Origin: Amphiura filiformis
Taxonomy: Eukaryota; Echinodermata; Ophiuroidea; Amphilepidida; Amphiuridae
Direction: 5' to 3'
NCBI RefSeq assembly: GCF_039555335.1
Contig: NC_092628.1
Location: 76,572,713 to 76,636,712, forward strand
DNA: 64,000 nt
In this document: in pieces, positions 1-9,500 of the stretch
How positions within the stretch are numbered: the stretch's first letter is position 1
Layout: every line of letters begins with the position of its first letter
The notes under the pieces: model-generated
Told to the model about the DNA's origin: nothing
Databases searched by the model: none
The model's input: the letters and a program-made list of their open reading frames with translations, nothing else
Translations under genes and position numbers: made by a program

Positions 1-1013
1 TGGGTTATTTTGTTTTTATCATGTGGCTGAAATGTATTGGTAATTTTATTTAATATTCAGGTTACTATAAAGAATGTCAGATATAAGAAGAATGTTTTGG
101 GAACAGGACATTTTATGATGAAATCATGAACATTTTAAGGAAAAACTTCTTTTTTAGGTTTTGATTTAGAAACAAAAAAATAAATGTTTGAATGATTTTT
201 AAGGCCCAGTTAGAATTGTACCTTCTTCTAACTGCAGCCAATGTTGGAATGCACACAATGTATGCTCATCATTACCATATATATTCTCTCAAACACTCAT
301 ATAATATCTTGCAAGCAGTAAACCCTACTGATACGTCGCTGAGCTGTGCAGACGTGTTCATCTGGTGCTCTCAAATTTCATCATATTTTCGTTGTGCAAA
401 CCTTGTTTTTGCCTTTCTGATGTGCTGCATCTTCAGCACAAACCATAGTTACTACACTAGGAGTTGGCATATCAGTTATTTTTGACTGCATTTCCATCAT
501 TTCTTGGACTTTTTGCTGTCAAGGACTTCATACACTTTTAGTATACACACAGGGGAGTGAAATTCGGAAGCTCTGCAATTGTTTATACAGGAAGAGTTGG
601 GGATACACAAAGTAAGAATTTTCCTTGTCTTTTGTATGCCATCGGTCCACGATCGCTTCAGAATCAAATACTATGGACATAAACTGGTCTTATTTAGATG
701 TGCAAAGATTTATGGCTACTTTCTAAATGTGTTTTATCAGATGTGGAAACTTTCCCGCCTTTTCAAAATGGCGGCCCTGTAGCTGGTACTACATCCCAAA
801 TTGATGTGTCAGCTTACTCTCTTTTGAAGTGATGCCCAATAGTTTATGGGTCTTATATTCAATATCTAAGCCTCCTTACACAATAACATTCTTACTAAAC
901 TTGCTTGTTTTAAGATTGTATACAAAAATTACTATTGCGTGTTGCTATACACTGGATAGTTTACAGAAGATCAGTTTCATACAGGTGAAAAAATTTTATG
1001 GCACAATTTTAAC
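1..1013. other. No supported gene; AT-rich flank and probable 5' region of the downstream LINE
   Basis: Only short open frames without recognisable motifs are present. The stretch immediately before 1014 may be the 5' untranslated region of the retrotransposon, but no boundary or target-site duplication could be recognised. Confidence 0.5.
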
Positions 1014-4000
1014 ATGGAGTCAACAAAACTTCTCAGACTCGTACTACAGTTCCTTATAGCCTTATACATTTATAGGTCATGTGATCCAAGCAAGTTGATC
1101 CCTAGATACCGTGACCAGGGAAATCATGTGCCAAAGTATGAATACAACAACGGCACACTCAATTTAAATTGTTTCAGTAATGACGCTTCATATTATGTCA
1201 ATAAGCAGCCTCACCCAACGCAATATAGCACCAATTTCAAAGCCTTGCAAAATTGGCTGGGCCTTGCTTGCTCCCTGAAATCTAAACCAAACAGATTTTA
1301 TTATCATGGTTTACTTCATAAACACAGTTCAGCACCCAGGCAACTTATTTTGCTAGTTCTGTTTATGAGCGGTCAGGTCGAATTAAATCCCGGCCCCGCC
1401 CAAGATGTGCTTTCCTCTTACCCATGTGGGATTTGTGAGAACGAGGTTCGTGATGAGGATAAAGGCATCTTCTGTGATTGCTGCTCTACATGGTATCATA
1501 TAAATTGCACTGGTCTGTCAAACCATATGTATAATGTGTACTGTGCCAACTCAAATTTGTCATGGCTATGTATCGCATGTGGTTTTCCCAACACATCACC
1601 CGGTATATTCAATAGTACCTTATTTGATACCTCAAATTCCTTTCAAATCCTTGATAGTGATGAGAGCGACATATCCAATATTGAAAGCGAAAGCTTCATT
1701 CCAATTCAAACTTCAACACCAAACAAAGAAAGCACCCCATTTGTCAGTACTTCAAGTAAGCATAAGAAAAGGGCAAATCCACCAAAGCTCAAAGCTATGA
1801 TTGTAAATTGTGATGGGCTTCATTGGCCAAAAAGAAAGGCCCAATTTCATGTTTCTGTTAATGAACTCAAACCTGATATCATCTTTGGATGTGAATCCAA
1901 GCTTGACCCAACGATACCCACATATTCAGTCTTTCCAGATGAATATAATGTGATCAGGAAAGACAGAACTGAAGGTGGAGGTGGAGTTTTTGTTGCATGC
2001 AAAAATAATCTTATTGTTACCGATAAACCAGACCTTGACACTCCGTGCGAAACGGTTTGGTCAACAATCGAGTTTAAGGGGTCTGGAGTGTTATTCCTGG
2101 GTAGTTATTATCGCACTCCAAATGCAGGAATTGAACCATTACAGCATCTCCAGGACAGTGTGAACAAAATTCTCACAAAGAGCAAACGCAACCCAAAGTT
2201 GAGCAATATCCTACTATGCGGGGATTTTAACCTGCCGGATATTGACTGGAAAAATGTAATCACCAAACCAGATAGTAAACGTAAAGGGTTGCATGACAAT
2301 GCATTGGAGATTTTCAGTGAAATTGGCCTTATTCAGTTAGTGACCCAGGTGACAAGACCAGCATCTCAAAACACACTGGATTTGATATTTACCAACAACT
2401 GCAACATGATATCAAATGTGAAGACTTATCCAGGTATCTCAGATCATGATATTGTATTATGTGATATCAATATTTCACCATCTGTTAAACGTAAACCACC
2501 CAGACAAATTTTTCAATACCAGAAATCAGATGTAGATTCTCTGAAGGAGTCACTATCATCAGAAGTGCATTCTTTTTTGAGTAATCAACCTGAAAGTTGT
2601 TCTGTGGAGGAAAACTGGCAGAGTTTCAAGTCTTTAGTTCACACACATATGGAGAAGTTTATTCCCTACAAAATGTCAAAAGGTAAACAAGCTCACCCAT
2701 GGATTAGTCCATTCATTGTTCGCCAAATGAGGAAAAGAGACAAATTATACCAGAGGGCTAAAAGAGCAAGTCCTACAACAAAAGTCAAACTTATAAACGC
2801 CTACAAAAAACAAAGGAACAAAGTTACAGAACTCATACGAGAGAGTCATGAAAATTACAAGACCGAAGTCATTGGTCCTAGCTTGGAATCAAACCCAAAA
2901 AAGTTTTGGAATTACATTCGCTCTCTGAGGAGAGAATCCTTGGGAATTCCACCGCAGGTTGTCAACAACAAGTTCTACTCCACTGACAAAGGCATTGCTG
3001 AAGCTTTAAATCAGCAATTTACTTCTGTTTTCACCAAGGAGAATGTTGATCAGCTACCAGACAAGGGTATCTCTCCTTTTGAGGATATTCCTGACCTCCA
3101 CATTGATCTGGCAGGAGTGGTAAAACAACTTGGCCAACTTAACACCAGTAAGGCAAGCGGCCCTGACAACATACCCGCTAGATTCCTTCATGATTATGCA
3201 ACCGAACTGGGTCCATTTCTTCATTTTATTTTTCAACAGTCTTTTAACACTGGCACACTTCCTAACGATTGGAAAAAGGCTCTGGTTACCGGCATATATA
3301 AAAAGGGTTCAAAATCTTCACCCGAAAACTACCGCCCGGTTAGTCTCACATGTATAACTTGCAAGATCATGGAGCACATCGTCTTATCGCATACAGCAAA
3401 ACATCTGGCTAGAAACAACATCATAATCGATGAGCAACATGGGTTTCGGCAGATGATGTCATGTGAGACCCAACTGATCCAGGCTACACAGGACTGGTCG
3501 GAAGTGCTAAACCGTGGAGGGCAGACGGATGTCTTGCTATTAGACTTTAGCAAGGCATTCGACAAGGTACCACATCTGCGCCTTGCTGCCAAGCTCAACT
3601 ACTATGGCATTAGAGGGAAGATGTTAAGTTGGATTCAAGACTTCCTTGTAGGGCGAGACCAATGCGTCGTTGTTAATGGCACGCACTCTAAGTGGTCACC
3701 AGTGACATCGGGAGTACCCCAGGGCTCGGTCCTCGGTCCCACCCTCTTCTTGTTATACATAAATGACATAGTTAGTGACATCAGTTGCACCCTGCGGCTT
3801 TTCGCAGATGACAGCATCCTGTATAAAGAAATAACATGTGCCGATGATTATAATCTCCTTCAAGAAGATCTGAACAAGGTGTTTAGATGGGCCGACCAGT
3901 GGCAGATGTGTTTTAATGCTGGGAAGTGTGAAGCTCTATCCATCACCCGTAAAACAAAACCATTCAATTACACCTATGAGGTTGACGGGCAACGCATCCA

Positions 4001-4562
4001 GAAATCATCTAAGCATAAATACCTTGGCGTCACTATCACCAACCAACTGGATTGGAAAGACCATGTTCAAAATGTCACTGCTAGCGCACGAAGCACCTTA
4101 GGAGTCCTTAGACGTAATCTTTCATCTTGTCCATCTCAAGTCAAAAGTAGAGCATACCAGGCATTGGTACGACCAAAGTTGGAGTACGCCTCGGCTGCGT
4201 GGAGCCCGTACGTCAAACAGCAGGTGAACGCATTGGAGGCAGTGCAGCGTCAAGCAGCTAGATTTGTTTACAACAACTATGAAAGACAGGCTAGTGTTAC
4301 ACAGATGCTGCAACGCCTTGAGTGGGACTCCCTAGCTACCAGACGTCTGCTCAACCAGAATACAATGTTCTTCAAGATACATCATGGGCTGGTTAATATT
4401 CGTTTCCCTCGACGGTACTACCATCTGTTCGTCAGGGTAGAGCATCCAACATCTATAGCTACCAGGCCATACAACCGAGGGTCAACACCTACCGCTACTC
4501 CTTCTTCGTTCGTACAATACCAGTTTGGAACAGATTGCCATCTCCAGTCGTATCATCTTTGA
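1014..4562 (+). CDS. Retrotransposon polyprotein: 2A-like peptide, PHD finger, APE endonuclease, reverse transcriptase
   Basis: The protein of 1182 aa replicates a CR1-type LINE by target-primed reverse transcription. A hydrophobic N-terminal part ends in a 2A-like motif (residues 119-128, ending NPGP). A PHD-type zinc finger follows (about 138-188, Cys pairs, His161, final WLCIAC). The apurinic-type endonuclease spans about 260-490, ending in the SDHD motif at 476-479. The reverse transcriptase spans about 700-965, with RPVSLT near 774 and the catalytic FADD at 930-933. The last ~30 residues are out of the family frame: the expected tail with WNRLP is read in another frame up to a stop at 4637-4639, so a one-base indel lies near 4480. 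The start at 1014 is simply the first ATG of the frame. A separate ORF1 was not seen. Confidence 0.85.
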   Translation: MESTKLLRLVLQFLIALYIYRSCDPSKLIPRYRDQGNHVPKYEYNNGTLNLNCFSNDASYYVNKQPHPTQYSTNFKALQNWLGLACSLKSKPNRFYYHGLLHKHSSAPRQLILLVLFMSGQVELNPGPAQDVLSSYPCGICENEVRDEDKGIFCDCCSTWYHINCTGLSNHMYNVYCANSNLSWLCIACGFPNTSPGIFNSTLFDTSNSFQILDSDESDISNIESESFIPIQTSTPNKESTPFVSTSSKHKKRANPPKLKAMIVNCDGLHWPKRKAQFHVSVNELKPDIIFGCESKLDPTIPTYSVFPDEYNVIRKDRTEGGGGVFVACKNNLIVTDKPDLDTPCETVWSTIEFKGSGVLFLGSYYRTPNAGIEPLQHLQDSVNKILTKSKRNPKLSNILLCGDFNLPDIDWKNVITKPDSKRKGLHDNALEIFSEIGLIQLVTQVTRPASQNTLDLIFTNNCNMISNVKTYPGISDHDIVLCDINISPSVKRKPPRQIFQYQKSDVDSLKESLSSEVHSFLSNQPESCSVEENWQSFKSLVHTHMEKFIPYKMSKGKQAHPWISPFIVRQMRKRDKLYQRAKRASPTTKVKLINAYKKQRNKVTELIRESHENYKTEVIGPSLESNPKKFWNYIRSLRRESLGIPPQVVNNKFYSTDKGIAEALNQQFTSVFTKENVDQLPDKGISPFEDIPDLHIDLAGVVKQLGQLNTSKASGPDNIPARFLHDYATELGPFLHFIFQQSFNTGTLPNDWKKALVTGIYKKGSKSSPENYRPVSLTCITCKIMEHIVLSHTAKHLARNNIIIDEQHGFRQMMSCETQLIQATQDWSEVLNRGGQTDVLLLDFSKAFDKVPHLRLAAKLNYYGIRGKMLSWIQDFLVGRDQCVVVNGTHSKWSPVTSGVPQGSVLGPTLFLLYINDIVSDISCTLRLFADDSILYKEITCADDYNLLQEDLNKVFRWADQWQMCFNAGKCEALSITRKTKPFNYTYEVDGQRIQKSSKHKYLGVTITNQLDWKDHVQNVTASARSTLGVLRRNLSSCPSQVKSRAYQALVRPKLEYASAAWSPYVKQQVNALEAVQRQAARFVYNNYERQASVTQMLQRLEWDSLATRRLLNQNTMFFKIHHGLVNIRFPRRYYHLFVRVEHPTSIATRPYNRGSTPTATPSSFVQYQFGTDCHLQSYHL
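1341..1397 (+). other. 2A-like ribosome-skipping peptide coding segment
   Basis: A leucine-rich stretch runs into SGQVELNPGP (residues 119-128), matching the 2A consensus (D/x)-V-E-x-N-P-G-P with Gln at the usual Asp position. Such peptides cause ribosomal skipping between the final Gly and Pro. If active, it would release a ~127-residue leader from the PHD-EN-RT protein. 2A-like sequences are known from APE-type LINEs of sea urchin and other animals; activity of this variant is inferred. Confidence 0.75.
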
Positions 4563-4639
4563 CAGTTAGCCATTTCCAGGCCCTGGCGTTACCACTTCTC
4601 CGGGATATGGCTACTACACCAACCCACCAATCCTTGTAG
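4480..4639 (+). pseudogene. Frameshifted C-terminal tail of the LINE polyprotein
   Basis: Read one frame off the main ORF, this segment encodes the standard LINE C-terminus: YRYSFF, then RTIPVWNRLPSPVV, ending TPTHQSL and a TAG at 4637. The main frame instead ends at 4562 with an unrelated tail. This places one small indel between about 4474 and 4485. Confidence 0.7.
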
Positions 4640-4758
4640 TCTTCGGGGCTTCGCCCCTTTTTACTCGCACTTTTGTTGATGTTTTTTTGAGCACCGAATT
4701 TGGCACGTATGCACAGCACAGCTCTCCTAGGAAAAGCCTCGCTTAATAGGAGTTCATC

Positions 4759-4779
4759 ACTCAAGACTCAAGACTCAAG
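4759..4779 (+). repeat. 3' terminal heptamer repeat of the LINE, (ACTCAAG)x3
   Basis: Three exact heptamers lie immediately before unrelated AT-rich sequence. They mark the 3' end of the element. Confidence 0.75.
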
Positions 4780-4785
4780 ACCCAT

Positions 4786-6492
4786 AATTTTGTGCTGCAA
4801 GAGAATTTCATGATAGCACCTTTCTTCAATAATTGAACTTCTCCAAATTGCATCAACATATCTGAAACAAATTAATCAATCAAATATAATACTACAAGGG
4901 TTATTAAAAAAGTAACCCTGTATGCTTAAGCAACTAGTAGCCCTTTCATATTCTTGGGTCTTATCCAGCTTGCAACAAACCTTTGTTTTATTAGTTATTT
5001 CCATCATTGTTGTTGGCGAAATGTAAAAGTGAAATCAGGATTCAGTACAGTGGAAATGGAGAAAACCTGTGCAGATTTCTACAAAGAGGTGACCTTAGAA
5101 TACCATTTAGACCCTTAGACAAAATAGACATAAAGGCAAATCATACACCCTGAAAAAAGAACATTTTCAGGGTTTATGGACAGATATTGTAAATTTATAT
5201 GAAACATGGTTAGTGGTCATTTGTTGTCAGGCTTCATTGAATTATTGGGACGTCATTGCTCTAGACAATTTCGGCGTGGGAATTTTGAATATCTCGTGTT
5301 GAGAGATGGCTGTTTTTATTCGTTTTTATGGTTAATATGAGTTTCTTTTAAATAAAACCATGTGATTTGTGCTTGATAATTATTTTTCTAACATATAAGA
5401 CATAATAATGTTGTGATTGCCCTACACATTATTTTAGGCCTACAATATGATACGATATGATTTTATTTCAGCAAAGGGAAAATACAATAAAGGAAGATAA
5501 AAAACCAAAACAGTTATGCTAGCAGCTACAGAAAAAACTTGACAAACTGCATACTCTTTAGATGAAATAAAATTGAACACCAAAACAATGATATGTATGT
5601 ATCAATTATAAGAAATGAAACTGTATTTGATATCAATTAATAAATTAACACAAGAGACTAGGCAAGGGAAGAAAAGACAAAGACATCTGAACAAACATAC
5701 AAAGACGTAGCTCAATGAAGTTCAGTAACAGAACCCATGCATGAGAGCATAACGAGCCAGCAAGATAATTCAAAGCAACCAACAGCGGATGTCAAAATAT
5801 AATAGCAAGAACTTTTTTTATTATAATGTATACTATTTGTATGATTTATCTTTCAGATCAAATCGTTTCATCAAGCAAAGTCTTTGTTTCAACTCTTAGT
5901 CTATTATAAGTTCTGTTGAAAGGTGAGCAAATTATGTGTAGGTCTACAACGAATTTTAATTTCTGAAATAGAAAAGAAACTTTAAATTGAGGCTGTCAAA
6001 AGAACAAATTGTCTAAAAAGGCACATAAGATAAGATTTTTTTTATTTCCATCAAATAACATCAAATAAACAAAACAAGAGGCAAGAGCCTGAGAAGCATT
6101 AATGCATTCATCCCCTTTACAAATCCGTGAGGGGATGATGCATCTAAGCCCCTCTACAAGTTAACAGAACAGGGATATTATGTCATAAATGGTTAATTCC
6201 ATATTTATCACAAAAATCTGCTTACAAATTTAAAAACTCACGACAATAAGCCAAATATAGTAAATCTTAAATTCACCAATATTTTTGACATTTTTGTTAA
6301 CATTAATAGTCTTTGACATCATTCGGCAAATTGGTCCATAACATTGCGACAGCTGACACTTTGTTAATATAGACATCAATATATTTTGAACAAACTTTTG
6401 CAGTCAAAAATCTTTCCACTAATCCACATAATATATTTGTACACTTTTATATTGAAATACAGGTGTATGGTGGATGAAGACAGCAGTTCAAC
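4786..6492. other. No gene seen; upstream region of the NLR gene
   Basis: AT-rich sequence with no convincing frames. Just upstream of the NLR start, a possible acceptor (AAATACAG at about 6455-6462) would begin a 5'-UTR exon carrying the ATG at 6493. No promoter element is clear. A short imperfect inverted repeat (ATTCATCCCC to GGGGATGAT) lies near 6104-6142. Confidence 0.4.
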
Positions 6493-6559
6493 ATGGCTGA
6501 AGGTGGAGCAGCTGATGACAACCTGACCCAAGAATTACAACCATGTAATGGACAGGGAG
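6493..6559 (+). CDS. NLR gene, coding exon 1
   Basis: Encodes MAEGGAADDNLTQELQPCNG plus QG and one base of the next Gly codon, followed by a good donor (GAG|GTAGGT). The single leftover base matches the phase of the intact exon at 8532. There is no signal peptide, consistent with a cytosolic protein. Confidence 0.65.
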
Positions 6560-9500
6560 GTAGGTTTGAATAGGATTTAGATTATTAAAAGCAGCCATCA
6601 TACATCTGAAACCTGCAAAAGTCTATCAGAGATGATGATAACTTTACTTAGAATACTTTGATCAATTTGCAAAAAAGAAGATCAACTCCAGAATGCCCAT
6701 TTGCTCAAAATGCTTGAATAACAAATGAGATGTACTTATTCACAAATTATAGTAGGAGATTTAGGGCAAAATGGATGGAGGAATTGTTCATTTTCTCAAG
6801 GTTAAAACTCCCTGGTTCATGAAAAACATAATTTCCCTAATATTTTTATGATACCTTCTACAATGTAACCTAGAATTTTATGGTAGGTTGGTGGCTTTAT
6901 TTTTTTGGTACATCGAAAACTATGTAAATCCTGTCTATCTTACAGCACACTGCCTCTATCTATGTAGCAACGTCATCTGGTGAAGAAGAACAAAAAACGT
7001 GCTTCAAATTTCAGAATTGTAACCATTTCAATCTTTTTATGCTTAGGTGTTGAGAAAACCATCCACAAAGTACAGCTATCACAACAACAAAATACAGGCA
7101 CATCAGTCAGCTTCTTTTCTATTTTTTCCCATTCAATCAACCCAGTATGGTTCGCAGAATGAAAACACTGTATTGTTTTTTACCAGATATTTAGCTTGGA
7201 TGGACCTGATTTTGTGGTGTGATATCTAATGCGGAAGGCTCACCAACACAATACGGATGGATACTTTGGTCCTCAGTGTGTTATGGGAGTACTAGCATGT
7301 CCTTAACATTGAACTATTTTAATTGAAGAGACCTCATTCCTTGTGAACATTGAAATATTGAAAAGAATATTCAACATTGTGAAAGAAATGTGGAAACAAA
7401 CAGCAAAGTTTTTTTTTTAAATAAACAAGTTGATAACTAATTTGTTTATTGCATGTGCTGTGGTAGAAAGAAGTAAGCAACAACAAGCCCTCATGCCAGC
7501 ATCTATTCAAGCAGAAAACGTAAACTTGGGACAAACTCAAAATGTTGTTACTGGAGACCAGACATACATCCAACATGTTGAAAGAAATAATGAAACAAAC
7601 ATCAAGAAATTTGTATTGAATAAACCAGTTCAGTACTAATTAAGTTGCTTATTACAGCAAGCACAAAAGCACATTTTTAAAACGTTTTAAATAAGTTATA
7701 TTTTGGGTTTTGGTTTAGGTAAAAACGTGTTAATAACATTAAAATGTTGGGTTATATAAAGGTCATGAAATCGTTTTAAAACGTTTTGTATGAAAACACA
7801 CTACAACAATATTTTTAAAATGTTTTCGAAATGTCATTGTAAACTATTTTTGCAAACATTTTTGGCCAAATATTTTGCCAACACTTAAATAACATTATGT
7901 TAAAATATTTGCACCCAGCAAACACAGAAATGTTCTTAAAATGTTTTTTACAAAACGTTTTAATAACATTTAAATGTCGGGTTATATAAAGGTCGTGAAA
8001 ACATTTTAAAAACGTTATTGTAAATATTTTAGGCAAACATTTTTTGCAAAATATTTTTTCAACCCCAAAATAATATTCTGTTTAGAATGATTTGTACCAT
8101 GTTTTCACAAATGTTTTTGGAATGTTATTAAAACGTTTTTATACCCTTTATATACCCCAACATTTAAATGTTTTCTGTAAAACATTTGTGTTTGCTGTGC
8201 AGTAAATTACCAACAAATGTTATTTAATGTTATGAAAAAGTTTTATACCATTAATGTACCCTTTATATAACCCGACATTTAAACGTTTTCTGACAACCTT
8301 TTATAACCTTTTGCGAATGATGTCGAAAACGTTTTGTGTTTGCTGGGAAGCAACAACAAGCCCTCATGCCAGCATCTATTCAAGCAGAAAATGTCAACTT
8401 GGGACAAACTCAAAATGTTGTTACTGGAGACCAGACATACATCCAACATGTTGAATAAAAATAATGAAACAAACATCAATAAATTTGTATTGAATAAACC
8501 AGTTCAGTACTAATTGATTTGCTTATTACAGGTGCTATGGTAGAAAACAACAAGCAACAACAAGCCCTCATGCCAGCATCTATTCAAGCAGAAAATGTCA
8601 ACTTGGGACAAACTCAAAATGTTGTTACTGGAGACCAGACATACATCCAACATGTAGAAAGAAACATTGAAAGACACATCGAAACAAACATCGAGAAACA
8701 GGTTGTGTATAACATCGGTGAGCAGGGAAATATCAAAGGTAACTTGTTTAAATACAAACTTGAGAAACATGGATAAAAAATTCTAGTTTCCTGCATTAAA
8801 AGTATACAAACAAGATGTAAGATTTTTTTTATTGATTATTTTTTTGGTATCACTCAGGATATGGTAAAGATAGTTTCAAATCCCAAATAATGTTGGTAAA
8901 ATTAGTTTGCAAAGGAAGCCATAAAAGAAAAAAACGCATGTAGACCATGTGCATTCGCATTTTAGTGTACTTCTGTTTGTTCAGATTTTGGATTTTTCAA
9001 TTTCCTTATTTTACTTTGGTCAATTTCCTGCTTAGTTGTGCAATTTTAAAAATCATATTTCTGTCATGTAAAAGGAACTTGAACATCTATAGATAATAGT
9101 GACTTGAGTGAGAACAATATTTTACACTCATGAATCAGCGTATTCTTACTTCTTTGAAATCTGTTTGTAATAATCATCAACTTGAAATAAGGCAGGTTCT
9201 TGAGCCAATGGTGAGGGTTAGAGAAGTTTTGATTCTGCAGACCTTACTCATATTTCTCACCAACCTGCTGACAGAGGGTAGCATATAAATGTTTGCCTCT
9301 CTTGATTTAGTCATGTGCCCATTTTACCATAGACCATTTAAATGATACAAAATTCATTGTTATGTGTTTTCAATGTTAAAGCTAAAATATCACCAAATCA
9401 GGTTTAACTGTTCAGATACAAGTATATTGCTTTAGTGCTTTTATTCTGCATTTGTATCCATTTCACAGATATTCCTGAGTTTGATTTAGAATCTGTGAGA

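Larger units (their letters stand above)
1014..4785 (+). mobile_element. CR1-type non-LTR retrotransposon, nearly full length
   Basis: One long open frame encodes endonuclease and reverse transcriptase. It is followed by a short 3' region with a GGGGC-TTC-GCCCC hairpin (about 4645-4657) and ends in three copies of the heptamer ACTCAAG (4759-4779) instead of poly(A). Short tandem 3' termini of this kind are characteristic of the CR1/L2 group. The 5' boundary is not resolved and may lie before 1014. A single late frameshift is the only damage I could see, so this is a young copy. Confidence 0.8.

Noticed and set aside
1014-4562. Host PHD-finger gene
   Set aside because: Endonuclease and reverse-transcriptase motifs and the heptamer 3' end show that it is a retrotransposon.
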